A stretch of 64,000 bases of DNA from NCBI GenBank assembly GCA_035288225.1, contig DATEAT010000031.1, positions 50,249 to 114,248 of the forward strand. Direction: 5' to 3'. Below are positions 10,644-18,901 of the stretch, piece after piece (position 1 is the first letter of the stretch; every line of letters starts with the position of its first letter). The notes beneath the pieces are model-generated. The model worked only from the letters and a program-made list of their open reading frames with translations, was not told where the DNA came from and did not search any database. The DNA is from RBG-16-64-43 sp035288225. GTDB lineage: Bacteria; Chloroflexota; Anaerolineae; Anaerolineales; RBG-16-64-43. Position numbers and translations under genes: made by a program.

Positions 10644-11660
10644 ATGGCCTCGACGGCGACGGCGCCGGTGAAGGCGGCCGCCGCCGATCTGCCCTTGCTT
10701 GAAATGTTCTCGGTCATGCTGCTGGCGCGCCGGCTGGACGAGCGCGCCTGGGTGCTGCACCGCCAGGGGAAGATCGCCTTCCACATTTCCGGCATGGGCC
10801 ATGAGGCCACCCAGGTCGGCATCGCCTACGCCATGCGCCGCGGCGAGGATTGGCTCGTCCCTTACTACCGCGACCTGGCGCTGATGCTCGCCCTCGGCCT
10901 GACCCCGCTCGAATTCATGCTGGGCGTGTATGGCAAACGCGGCGAACCCTCATCCGGCGCGCGGCAGATGCCTTCTCATTTCGGCCTGCGGCGGGCGAAC
11001 GTGGTGAGCACCTCGGCGCCCGTGGCCACACAGATCCCCCACGCAGCCGGCATTGGGTTGGCGATCAAACTGAAGGGCGACGAGCGAGTCGTCGTAACGA
11101 CGATCGGCGAAGGCTCGACCTCGCAAGGCGAATGGTACGAGGGCCTGAACTGGGCGGCGGTCCACAAACTGCCGGTGGTGTGCGTGGTGCAGAACAACGT
11201 GTACGCCATCTCCGAGCCGCAGGATCGGCAGATGGCGGTAGCTAACGTGGCCGACCGCGCCGCCGCATTCGGCATGCCGGGTGTGGTGGTGGACGGCAAC
11301 GACGTGTTGGCGGTGCAGCGCGTGATGCAGCAGGCCGTCGACCGCGCGCGCCGCGGGGAGGGGCCGACGCTGGTGGAAGCGAAGACCTACCGCCCGGTGC
11401 CGCATTCCTCTGATGACGATGACCGTTCCTACCGCTCGCGCGAAGAGGTGGAGCAGTGGAAGAAGCGCGACCCGCTGCTCCTTTTTCGCGCGAAGCTGCA
11501 ATCGATGGACGTGCTGAGCGAGGCTGCCGAGCAGGCGGCTGAGGCGAAGGCAGCGGCCGAGGTGCAAGAGGCTGTGCGCGGAGCGGAAGCTGCGCCCTAC
11601 CCAGACCCGGCGGTTGAGGGCCTGGGACCGGTATACGTCGAAGAGATCCATCATGCCTGA
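10644..11660 (+). CDS. 2-oxoacid dehydrogenase E1 component, alpha subunit (branched-chain type)
   Basis: A 338-residue thiamine-diphosphate enzyme subunit. Visible are SAPVATQIPHAAG and the ThDP/Mg motif GEGSTSQGEWYEGLNWAAVHKLPVV followed by VVQNN. SxxVATQIP and the YYRDLALML stretch resemble branched-chain 2-oxoacid dehydrogenase more than pyruvate dehydrogenase. The C-terminus adds an Ala/Glu-rich tail of about 50 residues. The ATG at 10644 follows the DUF169 stop immediately; a longer frame from 10584 would overlap that gene. The 3' end overlaps the E1beta start by 8 bases. With E1beta and E2 it forms the decarboxylating core of the complex. Confidence 0.9.
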   Translation: MASTATAPVKAAAADLPLLEMFSVMLLARRLDERAWVLHRQGKIAFHISGMGHEATQVGIAYAMRRGEDWLVPYYRDLALMLALGLTPLEFMLGVYGKRGEPSSGARQMPSHFGLRRANVVSTSAPVATQIPHAAGIGLAIKLKGDERVVVTTIGEGSTSQGEWYEGLNWAAVHKLPVVCVVQNNVYAISEPQDRQMAVANVADRAAAFGMPGVVVDGNDVLAVQRVMQQAVDRARRGEGPTLVEAKTYRPVPHSSDDDDRSYRSREEVEQWKKRDPLLLFRAKLQSMDVLSEAAEQAAEAKAAAEVQEAVRGAEAAPYPDPAVEGLGPVYVEEIHHA

Positions 11661-12636
11661 GATGACAATGGTCGAGGCCATCCGCCTCGCGATGGATGAA
11701 GAACTGGCGCGTGACGAGCGAGTGTTCATCGTGGGCGAGGACGTGGGCCCGCGCGGCGGTGTGTTCCGGGCCACCCAGGGGCTGTTCGCCAAGTACGGAG
11801 AGAAACGCGTCATCGACTCGCCGCTGGCCGAGCTCTCGATTGTGGGGGTGGGCATCGGCGCGGCGCTGTACGGTTTGCGCCCAATCTGCGAGATTCAATT
11901 CGCCGACTTCATTCATCCCGCCTTCAACCAGATCGTCAGCGAAGCCGCCAAGATGTGCTATCGCTCGGGCGGGGAGTGGACGGTGCCGCTGGTGATCCGC
12001 GCGCCGTACGGCGGGGGCATCGGCGGCGGGCTGTACCACTCGCAGTCGCTGGAGGCCTTCTTCGCCCACGTGCCCGGCCTCAAGGTGGTCATCCCTTCCA
12101 CGCCGCAGGATGCGCGCGGCCTGCTCAAGTCGGCCGTGCGCGATCCGAATCCGGTTTTGTTTTTCGAGCCGAAGAAGGGCTATCGGCTGATTCGAGGTCC
12201 GGTGTCGGAAGATGAGGGGCTGGTGCCGATCGGCCCGGCTCAAGTAACCCGCGAAGGATCGGACCTCAGCCTGTTCGCCTACGGCATGATGCATCATTAT
12301 GCGCTGCAAGCCGCGGAGATTGTTTCCGGCGAGGGCATTCGTGCTGAGGTGGTCGACCTGCGCACGCTCTACCCGCCGGATCGGGCGACGATCGTGGCCT
12401 CGGTGCGCAAGACAGGCAAAGCGCTCATCGTGCACGAGGACAACCTCACCGGCGGGTACGGAGCCGAGATCGCGGCCATCCTGGCCGATGAGGCGTTCAC
12501 CGATTTGGACGCTCCGGTGCGCCGCTTGTGCGGCCCCGACATCCCGGCGGTTCCCTTCAGCCATCCGCTGCAGGATTGGTTCATGCCCAACCCCAACAAG
12601 ATCGCGCAGGCGATGCGCGAGCTGGCGGCATACTAG
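11653..12636 (+). CDS. 2-oxoacid dehydrogenase E1 component, beta subunit
   Basis: A 327-residue transketolase-like beta subunit. It begins MPEMTMVEAIRLAMDEELARDERVF with the family motif VGEDVGPRGGVFRAT, then DSPLAELSIVGVGIGAA and IRAPYGGGIGGGLYHSQSLEAFFAHVPGLKVV. The family's EPKKGYR and YGMMHHYALQAAE segments are present. The ATG at 11653 overlaps the E1alpha gene by 8 bases, which suggests coupled translation. It pairs with E1alpha to bind thiamine diphosphate. Pyruvate, acetoin or branched-chain 2-oxoacids are possible substrates; branched-chain is favoured by the alpha subunit. Confidence 0.92.
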   Translation: MPEMTMVEAIRLAMDEELARDERVFIVGEDVGPRGGVFRATQGLFAKYGEKRVIDSPLAELSIVGVGIGAALYGLRPICEIQFADFIHPAFNQIVSEAAKMCYRSGGEWTVPLVIRAPYGGGIGGGLYHSQSLEAFFAHVPGLKVVIPSTPQDARGLLKSAVRDPNPVLFFEPKKGYRLIRGPVSEDEGLVPIGPAQVTREGSDLSLFAYGMMHHYALQAAEIVSGEGIRAEVVDLRTLYPPDRATIVASVRKTGKALIVHEDNLTGGYGAEIAAILADEAFTDLDAPVRRLCGPDIPAVPFSHPLQDWFMPNPNKIAQAMRELAAY

Positions 12637-12644
12637 AGGCAACC

Positions 12645-13949
12645 ATGGCCACCCGCGTGATGATGCCCCAGCTGGGCGAGTCGGTCGTCGAGGGAACGGT
12701 CACCAAGTGGCTGCGCGCGGAGGGCGAAGGTATCCGTGAGCTCGAGCCGCTGGTCGAGATAAACACCGACAAAGTCGATACCGAGGTGCCCTCGCCGGCC
12801 AGTGGCACGGTGCTTAAGGTGTACGTGTCGGAAGGCCAAACCGTACGGGCCGGAACGCTGCTGGCGATGATCGGCCAACTGGGGGAGGTCGTTATCGACC
12901 CTGCTCCAGAGGCGGCGAGCGCGGCGCACGCTGCGGCGGAGCCCTCGCCGGCGCACACCGGGCGAGGCCCCGCACGGGCGACGGACGCGCCAGCCGTCCG
13001 GGACCTTGGGTTCATATCGCCGGTCGTGGCGAAATTGGCCGCCGAACACAAGCTAGATTTGGCCCAGGTGCGCGGTACGGGAGCGAGCGGGCGGATCACC
13101 AAGAAGGATGTACTCGCACATCTCGAACACCCGCGCGCGCCGGCGGCACCGGAGGTGCCCGCCTGGGAGCGCCCCGGCGAAGGCGATCTCTTCCGCCCCA
13201 CCGAGCTGCAATTCGGGCAGGCGCTGGCTAAAGAAGCTGCGCGCGGTCCCGAGGCGCGGCCCCTCGTGCCTGGCATGCTCGTGCCGCACACGCCCATGCG
13301 CCGCCAGATTGCCGAACACATGTTGCGCAGCGTGCGCACCGCCGCGCACGTGACCACCGTGATGGAAGCCGACATGAGCGCGGTCGTGACTCACCGCAAC
13401 GCCAACAAGGATCTTTTCGAGCGGGAGGGGATTTCGCTGACCTTCACCGCCTACTTGGTTGCGGCGAGTGCCACCGCGCTGCGCGCCCACCCGATGGTCA
13501 ACAGCACGTGGGGCGAGGAGGGAGTCCAGCTTCAGCGCCAGGTTCACATTGGGCTGGCCGTCTCGCTTGGCGAGGAGGGTCTGATCGTCCCGGTGTTGCG
13601 CGATGCCGAGCAGAAGTCGCTGCGGCGGCTGGCGGCGGAGGTGAGCGACCTGGCGCGGCGCGCACGGGCGCGGCAACTCACCCCGGATGAGGTGCGCGGC
13701 GGGACCTTCACGATCACCAACCATGGCGTGAGCGGCTCGCTCTTCGCCACCCCGATCATCTCCCAGCCGCAATCTGCTATCCTTGGGGTGGGCGCCATTC
13801 AGAAGCGGGCGGTCGTGGTGGGCGATGCGATCGCCATCCGGCCGATGGTCTATCTCTCGCTGACCTTCGATCACCGCCTGCTCGACGGCGCCAGTGCGGA
13901 TGCATTCCTCGCGACGATTGTCGCAACACTCGAGAAGGGCGCCTTCTAG
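12645..13949 (+). CDS. 2-oxoacid dehydrogenase E2 component, dihydrolipoamide acyltransferase
   Basis: A 434-residue acyltransferase with one N-terminal lipoyl domain (lipoylated K43 in INTDKVDTEVP). An Ala/Pro-rich linker is followed by the peripheral subunit-binding domain (ISPVVAKLAAEHKLDLAQVRGTG, GRITKKDVLAHLE), a second linker and the catalytic domain. The active-site motif DHRLLDG near the C-terminus gives H410 and D414. ATG at 12645 has AGAGGCAACC upstream and starts 8 bases after the E1beta stop. No E3 (dihydrolipoamide dehydrogenase) follows, so E3 must be encoded elsewhere. Confidence 0.92.
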   Translation: MATRVMMPQLGESVVEGTVTKWLRAEGEGIRELEPLVEINTDKVDTEVPSPASGTVLKVYVSEGQTVRAGTLLAMIGQLGEVVIDPAPEAASAAHAAAEPSPAHTGRGPARATDAPAVRDLGFISPVVAKLAAEHKLDLAQVRGTGASGRITKKDVLAHLEHPRAPAAPEVPAWERPGEGDLFRPTELQFGQALAKEAARGPEARPLVPGMLVPHTPMRRQIAEHMLRSVRTAAHVTTVMEADMSAVVTHRNANKDLFEREGISLTFTAYLVAASATALRAHPMVNSTWGEEGVQLQRQVHIGLAVSLGEEGLIVPVLRDAEQKSLRRLAAEVSDLARRARARQLTPDEVRGGTFTITNHGVSGSLFATPIISQPQSAILGVGAIQKRAVVVGDAIAIRPMVYLSLTFDHRLLDGASADAFLATIVATLEKGAF

Positions 13950-13960
13950 CCGCGTTTAGT

Positions 13961-16537
13961 ATGTCCGTCGCAGAAGCCATCGAAACCCTGCGCGGCGAAC
14001 CCCGCTTCGCGCGTAACATCGTCGTCTGGCAGCTCCTGCCCGAACGGCCGGCGCGCTACGCTGCATTCCCGCAGGGTCTGGCCGCGCCGCTGGTAGAGGC
14101 GTTGCACGATCGCGGGCTGGCTTCGCTCTACAGCCATCAGGTGCAGGCGTTCGAGGCCACTCGGCGCGGAGAGCATGTAGCCATCGTCACCGGCACCGCC
14201 TCCGGCAAGACACTCGCCTACAACTTGCCGGTACTGCAATCGCTGCTGGAAGACGACACCACTCGCGCTTTGTATCTCTTCCCCACCAAGGCCCTCGGAC
14301 AAGACCAGGCGCACGAGCTCGGGCGATGGGCGCAGGCACTGCGCGGCGCGCTCCCCGGGCAGGTGAGCGACCTGGGCGTACGGCTGTATGACGGCGATAC
14401 GCCGCAGGCCGAGCGGGCACGCGTGCGCGGCGAAGTACGTTTGCTGCTGTCCAACCCCGACATGCTGCACACCGGCATCCTGCCGCACCACACGCGCTGG
14501 GCGGATTACCTCTCCAACTTGCGCTATGTCATCCTGGATGAATTACACACCTATAGCGGCGTGTTTGGCTCGCACATGGCGAATGTGCTGCGCCGCCTGC
14601 GGCGCATCTGCGCGTTCTACGGCGCGCAGCCGCAATTCCTGTGTGCCTCGGCGACGATTGCCAACCCACGTGAACTGGCCGAAACGCTGCTCGAGGCACC
14701 CGTGACGCTGATCGAGGAGGATGGCTCGCCGCGTGCGGCGCGCCACTTTGCCGTGTACAACCCGCCGCTGGTCGATGAGGCGCTTGGGCTGCGTCGCTCG
14801 TACGTGCTTGAGAGCCAGGCCGTGGCCGCAATGCTCTTGCGCAGCCAGGTGCAGACTGTGCTCTTCGCGCGCACGCGGCGCACGGTGGAACTATTGCTCG
14901 GCTACCTGCGCGAGCAAGCCCAGGCGGATGGATTGGACCCGCAACGGGTGAGAGGCTACCGTGCGGGTTACCTGCCGGAGGAGCGGCGGCGCATCGAGGC
15001 CGGGCTGCGCTCGGGCGAGGTGCGCGGGGTGGTGGCCACGAATGCACTCGAGTTGGGCGTGGATATCGGCACCTTGGGCGCGGCGGTCCTGGTTGGTTAC
15101 CCGGGGCGCATCGCCTCGCTGTGGCAGCAGGCCGGGCGCGCCGGCCGCCGCGAGGAGCAGGGGTTGGCCGTGTTGGTGGCCTCACCCTCGCCGCTGGACC
15201 AGTTCCTGACCCTCAACCCGCGCTATCTCTTCGACCGTTCGCCGGAGCAGGCGCGCATCAACCCCAACAACCTGGCGATATTGGCCAACCATCTGCGTTG
15301 CGCCGCATTTGAGCTGCCCCTGCGAGGCGACGAATCCTTCGGCACCGCACCCATCGCGGAGTTGCTCGAGGCGCTGCATGCCGAAGGCGAGCTGCTGCGG
15401 TCTGCCGAGGGCGAGTACCAGGCTACGGGCGAGACCTATCCGGCAGCCCAGGTGGGTCTGCGTTCGAGTACCAACGACCGTGTGCTCATTCAAGAAACTG
15501 GCGAGCGAGGCCCGCGCTTGATCGGCGAGGTGGACCGCGCTGCAGCACCGGTGTGGGTGCATGAGGGCGCGGTCTACATGCACGAAGGACGGACCTACGT
15601 CGTGGATCACTTCGATTGGGGGCAGGGCGTGGCCGAGGTGCGCCAGGCGAATCTGGACTACTACACCGAGGCGTCGGAATCAGTGCAGGTGGAAATTCTG
15701 GGTGTGGAGGACGCAGACGAGGCGCGTGGTGTGCGTCGTGCCTTCGGGCCTCTGGAGGTGACCGCGCAAGCGGTAGCCTACCGCAAAGTGCGCCGCCACA
15801 CCCATGAGACACTCGGATTCGGGGAAATCGATCTCCCGCCGCGTGAGTTCCGCACCACGGGCTGCTGGGTCTGGCTGGCTCCGCCGTTCGTGCAACGGCT
15901 GCAAGCAGATCTCGCCGGCCGGCCGGATCTCCTGCGGACATCGTTTGGACCCAACGACTACGGTCCTTCGTGGGAACCGCAGCGCCAGGTGGCGCTCGAG
16001 CGAGACGGCCACCGCTGCACGCAATGCGGAGTGAGCGAGCGCCCGGGACGCTCCCACGACGTTCATCACCGCACGCCCTTCCGCGTCTTTGGCTATATCC
16101 CGGGGCAGAATGAAAACCATGCCCAGGCCAATGCGCTTGATAACCTGGTCACGCTGTGCCAGGCCTGCCATCACCGCTTGGAGGCGCAGCAAGGGACGCG
16201 CACCGCGCTGGGCGGCTTAGCCTATGCGCTGCACAGCTTGGCGCCGCTCTTCCTGATGTGCGACTCGCGCGACCTGGGCATGGTGGTCAAGATGCGCGCC
16301 AAGGAAACGCGCGGTCCGACGATCACCTTCTACGATGAAGTGCCGGAGGGGATTGGCCTGACGGACGCGCTGTACGCGGTGATTCCGGAGTTGCTGGCCA
16401 ACGCGGCGGATCTCATCGGTGGCTGCGGGTGCAGCGACGGTTGTCCGGCATGCGTTGGTCCGGTGGCGCCGGCCAGCGGCCCGGTGAAAGCGACGGCGCT
16501 CTTCCTGGCCCAGGCGATGGTGCGCGAGTTGGGCTGA
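13961..16537 (+). CDS. DEAD/DEAH-box helicase of the MrfA/YprA type with inserted HNH nuclease domain
   Basis: An 858-residue protein. The helicase core has Walker A GTASGKT (G78-K83), a DELH motif II (D193) and the C-terminal helicase half with TNALELGVDIG and QQAGRAGRR. The C-terminal part is DUF1998-like and ends with C822-x-C824-x3-C828-x2-C831, the zinc-cysteine cluster of MrfA. Between them is a complete HNH module: C686-x2-C689, VHH at 701-703, N728, C733-x2-C736 and H737-H738. MrfA in Bacillus subtilis acts in mitomycin-lesion repair; the HNH insertion would add a nuclease. It starts 11 bases after the E2 gene stop, probably by chance of packing. Confidence 0.88.
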   Translation: MSVAEAIETLRGEPRFARNIVVWQLLPERPARYAAFPQGLAAPLVEALHDRGLASLYSHQVQAFEATRRGEHVAIVTGTASGKTLAYNLPVLQSLLEDDTTRALYLFPTKALGQDQAHELGRWAQALRGALPGQVSDLGVRLYDGDTPQAERARVRGEVRLLLSNPDMLHTGILPHHTRWADYLSNLRYVILDELHTYSGVFGSHMANVLRRLRRICAFYGAQPQFLCASATIANPRELAETLLEAPVTLIEEDGSPRAARHFAVYNPPLVDEALGLRRSYVLESQAVAAMLLRSQVQTVLFARTRRTVELLLGYLREQAQADGLDPQRVRGYRAGYLPEERRRIEAGLRSGEVRGVVATNALELGVDIGTLGAAVLVGYPGRIASLWQQAGRAGRREEQGLAVLVASPSPLDQFLTLNPRYLFDRSPEQARINPNNLAILANHLRCAAFELPLRGDESFGTAPIAELLEALHAEGELLRSAEGEYQATGETYPAAQVGLRSSTNDRVLIQETGERGPRLIGEVDRAAAPVWVHEGAVYMHEGRTYVVDHFDWGQGVAEVRQANLDYYTEASESVQVEILGVEDADEARGVRRAFGPLEVTAQAVAYRKVRRHTHETLGFGEIDLPPREFRTTGCWVWLAPPFVQRLQADLAGRPDLLRTSFGPNDYGPSWEPQRQVALERDGHRCTQCGVSERPGRSHDVHHRTPFRVFGYIPGQNENHAQANALDNLVTLCQACHHRLEAQQGTRTALGGLAYALHSLAPLFLMCDSRDLGMVVKMRAKETRGPTITFYDEVPEGIGLTDALYAVIPELLANAADLIGGCGCSDGCPACVGPVAPASGPVKATALFLAQAMVRELG

Positions 16538-16570
16538 CAAGGTGCTCTCAGAGACTGGTCGCTTTTGGGC

Positions 16571-16668
16571 CCCCACCTCCTTGAGTATCTCCACCCCCTC
16601 TCCGCAACCTCCTGACTTGCCTAACGGTCTCGCAAGGCGGAGAGGGGGCAGGGGGGTGAGGCGGGAGA
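16571..16668. repeat. dispersed inverted repeat R1
   Basis: CCACCCCCTCTCCGC at 16591-16605 is opposed by GCGGAGAGGGGGCAGGGGGG at 16637-16656. This is the same G-run/C-run hairpin design as the elements at 4556-4690 and 34063-34135. It lies between the convergent helicase and YbaK genes and may also act as a terminator. Confidence 0.65.
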
Positions 16669-16715
16669 CGGTTCTCCCACAAGCTTCCAAAGCGGCGCTC
16701 TCGTAGCGGGCAAAG

Positions 16716-17192
16716 CTAGGCCTTGACCTCGACTACCTCGCCTTGCGTAAGTTCAACCAACTGCTGAGGCGTCAGCGCAAATAGGGCCTGCGGCGTACCA
16801 CCCGCGGCCCAGACCTCCTGGTAGCTCATCAAATCCCGGTCGATATAGGTGCGCAGCGGCTGGGCATGGGCCAACGGCGGGACGCCCCCGATGGCGAACC
16901 CCGTGTGGTGGCGGACGAACTCGGCGCTGCCCATTTGCACCGGCTCGCCCACATGCTCCGCCAGGCGCGCCTCGCTCACGCGGTTGGCGCCGCTGGTTTC
17001 GACCAACACCGCCTGTCCGGTGAGGGCCCCGCGGAACACGAGCGACTTGACGATCTGCCCCAGCTGGCAGCCCACCGCCTGGGCCGCCTCGGCGGCTGTG
17101 CGCGTGCTGGCCGGCAGTTCACGCACCTCGAGCTGCGTGCCCCGGTCGATGAGTGCATCTTGAACACGCCGTGCGGCAGGCGAAAGGCTCAT
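16716..17192 (-). CDS. YbaK/EbsC-family aminoacyl-tRNA deacylase
   Basis: A 158-residue single-domain YbaK/ProX protein. The N-terminal PAARRVQDALIDRG leads to GCQLGQIVKSLVFRG, containing the family's invariant lysine. GFAIGGVPPLAH and YIDRDLMSYQEVWAAGGTPQALFALTPQQL match the C-terminal half. Such proteins hydrolyse mischarged tRNA, typically Cys-tRNA(Pro) or Ala-tRNA(Pro), in trans. Length and motif set are complete. It is a single gene facing the helicase. Confidence 0.9.
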   Translation of the reverse strand: MSLSPAARRVQDALIDRGTQLEVRELPASTRTAAEAAQAVGCQLGQIVKSLVFRGALTGQAVLVETSGANRVSEARLAEHVGEPVQMGSAEFVRHHTGFAIGGVPPLAHAQPLRTYIDRDLMSYQEVWAAGGTPQALFALTPQQLVELTQGEVVEVKA

Positions 17193-17282
17193 GAGGTGAA
17201 AGCCGGCCGAGGTTTCATCGTTGGGCTGCGCTCTCCTTGCATGGCTGGAGGGGATGTTCTCGGCCGCGTAGCGCCGGGTGGA

Positions 17283-18083
17283 TCAGCCGCGTTGCCGAGC
17301 CTGGCGCGAGAGATAGAACGCCAACCCGCCCGCCGCGACGAGCAGCATCAGGCCGATGATACCGAGTGAGCTGGATCGCGAGGAGCTGGTACCGCTCGAT
17401 TGCTGCTGGCTGACCTGAACGGCAAAGGCGACGAAGGCCTTGGCGCCCGGCTCGAGGCGCAGAGGGGTGTTCATACTGGAAGTGGGGTTGTAGCCTTCGG
17501 GCGCGGCGGCGGCGATGTTGTAGTCACCCGACGTAAGCTGGGCGAAGCAATATGGTTCGCTCGTGCCGTCGGTTGTATGGCTGCCCACCTGCGCGCCGTC
17601 GGCCTGGGCGACGACGATCTGCCCGCCGGCGACCAAGCCCTCGCTTTCTTGGCGTGAGGCATCGCCGTTGAGGTCGTCGAAAACCTCCACACAGATATCG
17701 CCGCTGCCGGTGAGGGCAATCGGAGTCGGCGAAGGGGTGGCCGCGAAGGCCAGGGTGGGTAGTGCCGTGGCGGCTTCGCCAAATCCGAGCACCAATTCTC
17801 GGCCAACGCTTAGCGGCGCGTCGCGCGAGATATTGTTGAGCCGCTCGAGTTGGTCGAGGGGCACGCCGGAGACGGCCGAGATGCGCCACAATGTGTCGCC
17901 CGACTGGATGATGTAAACGATACGGCCATCGGCACCCGGGGTCGGGGTTTGAAAGGCGGTTGGTTGCAGCGCAGGAACTTCGGGCGGCGCAGCCAGGGCC
18001 AGGCTGCGCAGCGAGCCCAACACGAGAGGCAGCACCACCCATGCCAGCATGCGCATGGCGAATTTGGTCTTCTGATGAGTCAT
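17283..18083 (-). CDS. LysM-containing exported protein with C-terminal membrane anchor
   Basis: A 266-residue surface protein. It has an N-terminal signal/anchor (WVVLPLVLGSLRSLALA), then a LysM domain (YIIQSGDTLWRISAVSGVPLDQLERLNNIS) near residues 50-100. A short SdrD/Cna-B-like beta domain (DICVEVFDDLNGDASRQESEGLVAGGQIVV) follows. After a Ser-rich linker comes one C-terminal helix with a basic tail. ATG at 18083 is preferred over an upstream GTG because GGAG lies 6 bases before it. LysM binds peptidoglycan-like glycans, so a wall-associated role is likely. It is divergent from the response-regulator gene. Confidence 0.8.
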   Translation of the reverse strand: MTHQKTKFAMRMLAWVVLPLVLGSLRSLALAAPPEVPALQPTAFQTPTPGADGRIVYIIQSGDTLWRISAVSGVPLDQLERLNNISRDAPLSVGRELVLGFGEAATALPTLAFAATPSPTPIALTGSGDICVEVFDDLNGDASRQESEGLVAGGQIVVAQADGAQVGSHTTDGTSEPYCFAQLTSGDYNIAAAAPEGYNPTSSMNTPLRLEPGAKAFVAFAVQVSQQQSSGTSSSRSSSLGIIGLMLLVAAGGLAFYLSRQARQRG

Positions 18084-18159
18084 GAGCACTCCGCGGCGAC
18101 ATTATAGCCCGTCTCTTGATCCGACCGCGCACGGCCGGTGCGGGCCAGGCGAGTGCTTG

Positions 18160-18168
18160 TGGTATAGT
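18160..18168 (+). promoter_or_regulatory. extended -10 promoter of response-regulator gene
   Basis: TGGTATAGT fits an extended -10. No good -35 is visible. The transcript would start near 18175, leaving a leader of about 12 bases that contains the ribosome site GAGGTGAGCG. Confidence 0.5.
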
Positions 18169-18186
18169 CTGCGCGCGAGGTGAGCG

Positions 18187-18864
18187 ATGGGCGCACGCAT
18201 TCTGGTCATCGAAGACGAAGAGCGCATTGCCTCCTTCTTGCTGCGCGGCCTGACTTACGAAGGCTACCGGGTCGACCTGGCCGGAGATGGCCCGACGGGC
18301 CTGGGCCTGGCGCGCGAAAACCCTCCCGATTTGGTGGTGCTGGATTGGATGCTGCCAGGCATGGACGGCCTGGAAGTGTGCCGCCGCTTGCGTGCCGGCT
18401 CGCAGGTCCCGATTCTGATCCTCACCGCGAAGGATACCGTCGAAGACCGCGTGCACGGGTTGGATGCCGGCGCCGACGATTATGTGGTTAAACCGTTTGC
18501 CTTCGCCGAACTCCTGGCGCGCATCCGTGCCCTGCTGCGCCGCACCGGCCCGGGTGAGCCGGAGACGTTGCGCTTTGCGGACCTGGTGTTGGATACCGGC
18601 ACCCATCGTGCGCGGCGAGGCGAGCGGGTGATCGACTTGACGGCCAAGGAGTACGACCTGCTGGAAATCTTCATGCGCCACCCGCGCCAGGTGCTCACGC
18701 GCGAGATCATCTACGACCGGGTATGGGGTTACGACTTCGGCGGCGAGAGCAACATCATCGAAGTCTATGTCCGCTACCTGCGCCAGAAGATCGAGACGGA
18801 GGGGGAGACCAAGCTGCTGCACACGGTGCGCGGTGTGGGTTATGTGCTGCGGGAGGATGAGTAG
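18187..18864 (+). CDS. OmpR/PhoB-family response regulator
   Basis: A 225-residue two-domain regulator. The receiver has the acidic pair in VIEDEERI, phospho-acceptor D53 in VVLDWMLPG, T in ILTAKD and K in VVKPFAFAELLARI. The winged-helix domain (residues about 125-225) ends with the typical EVYVRYLRQKIETEGETKLLHTVRGVGYVL. The partner histidine kinase follows 37 bases downstream on the same strand. The signal and regulon are unknown; no obvious target gene is next to it. Confidence 0.95.
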   Translation: MGARILVIEDEERIASFLLRGLTYEGYRVDLAGDGPTGLGLARENPPDLVVLDWMLPGMDGLEVCRRLRAGSQVPILILTAKDTVEDRVHGLDAGADDYVVKPFAFAELLARIRALLRRTGPGEPETLRFADLVLDTGTHRARRGERVIDLTAKEYDLLEIFMRHPRQVLTREIIYDRVWGYDFGGESNIIEVYVRYLRQKIETEGETKLLHTVRGVGYVLREDE

Positions 18865-18901
18865 CCCGCTTCGCCTCAGGTGAGGCGGACCTCTTGCGGC
18901 C

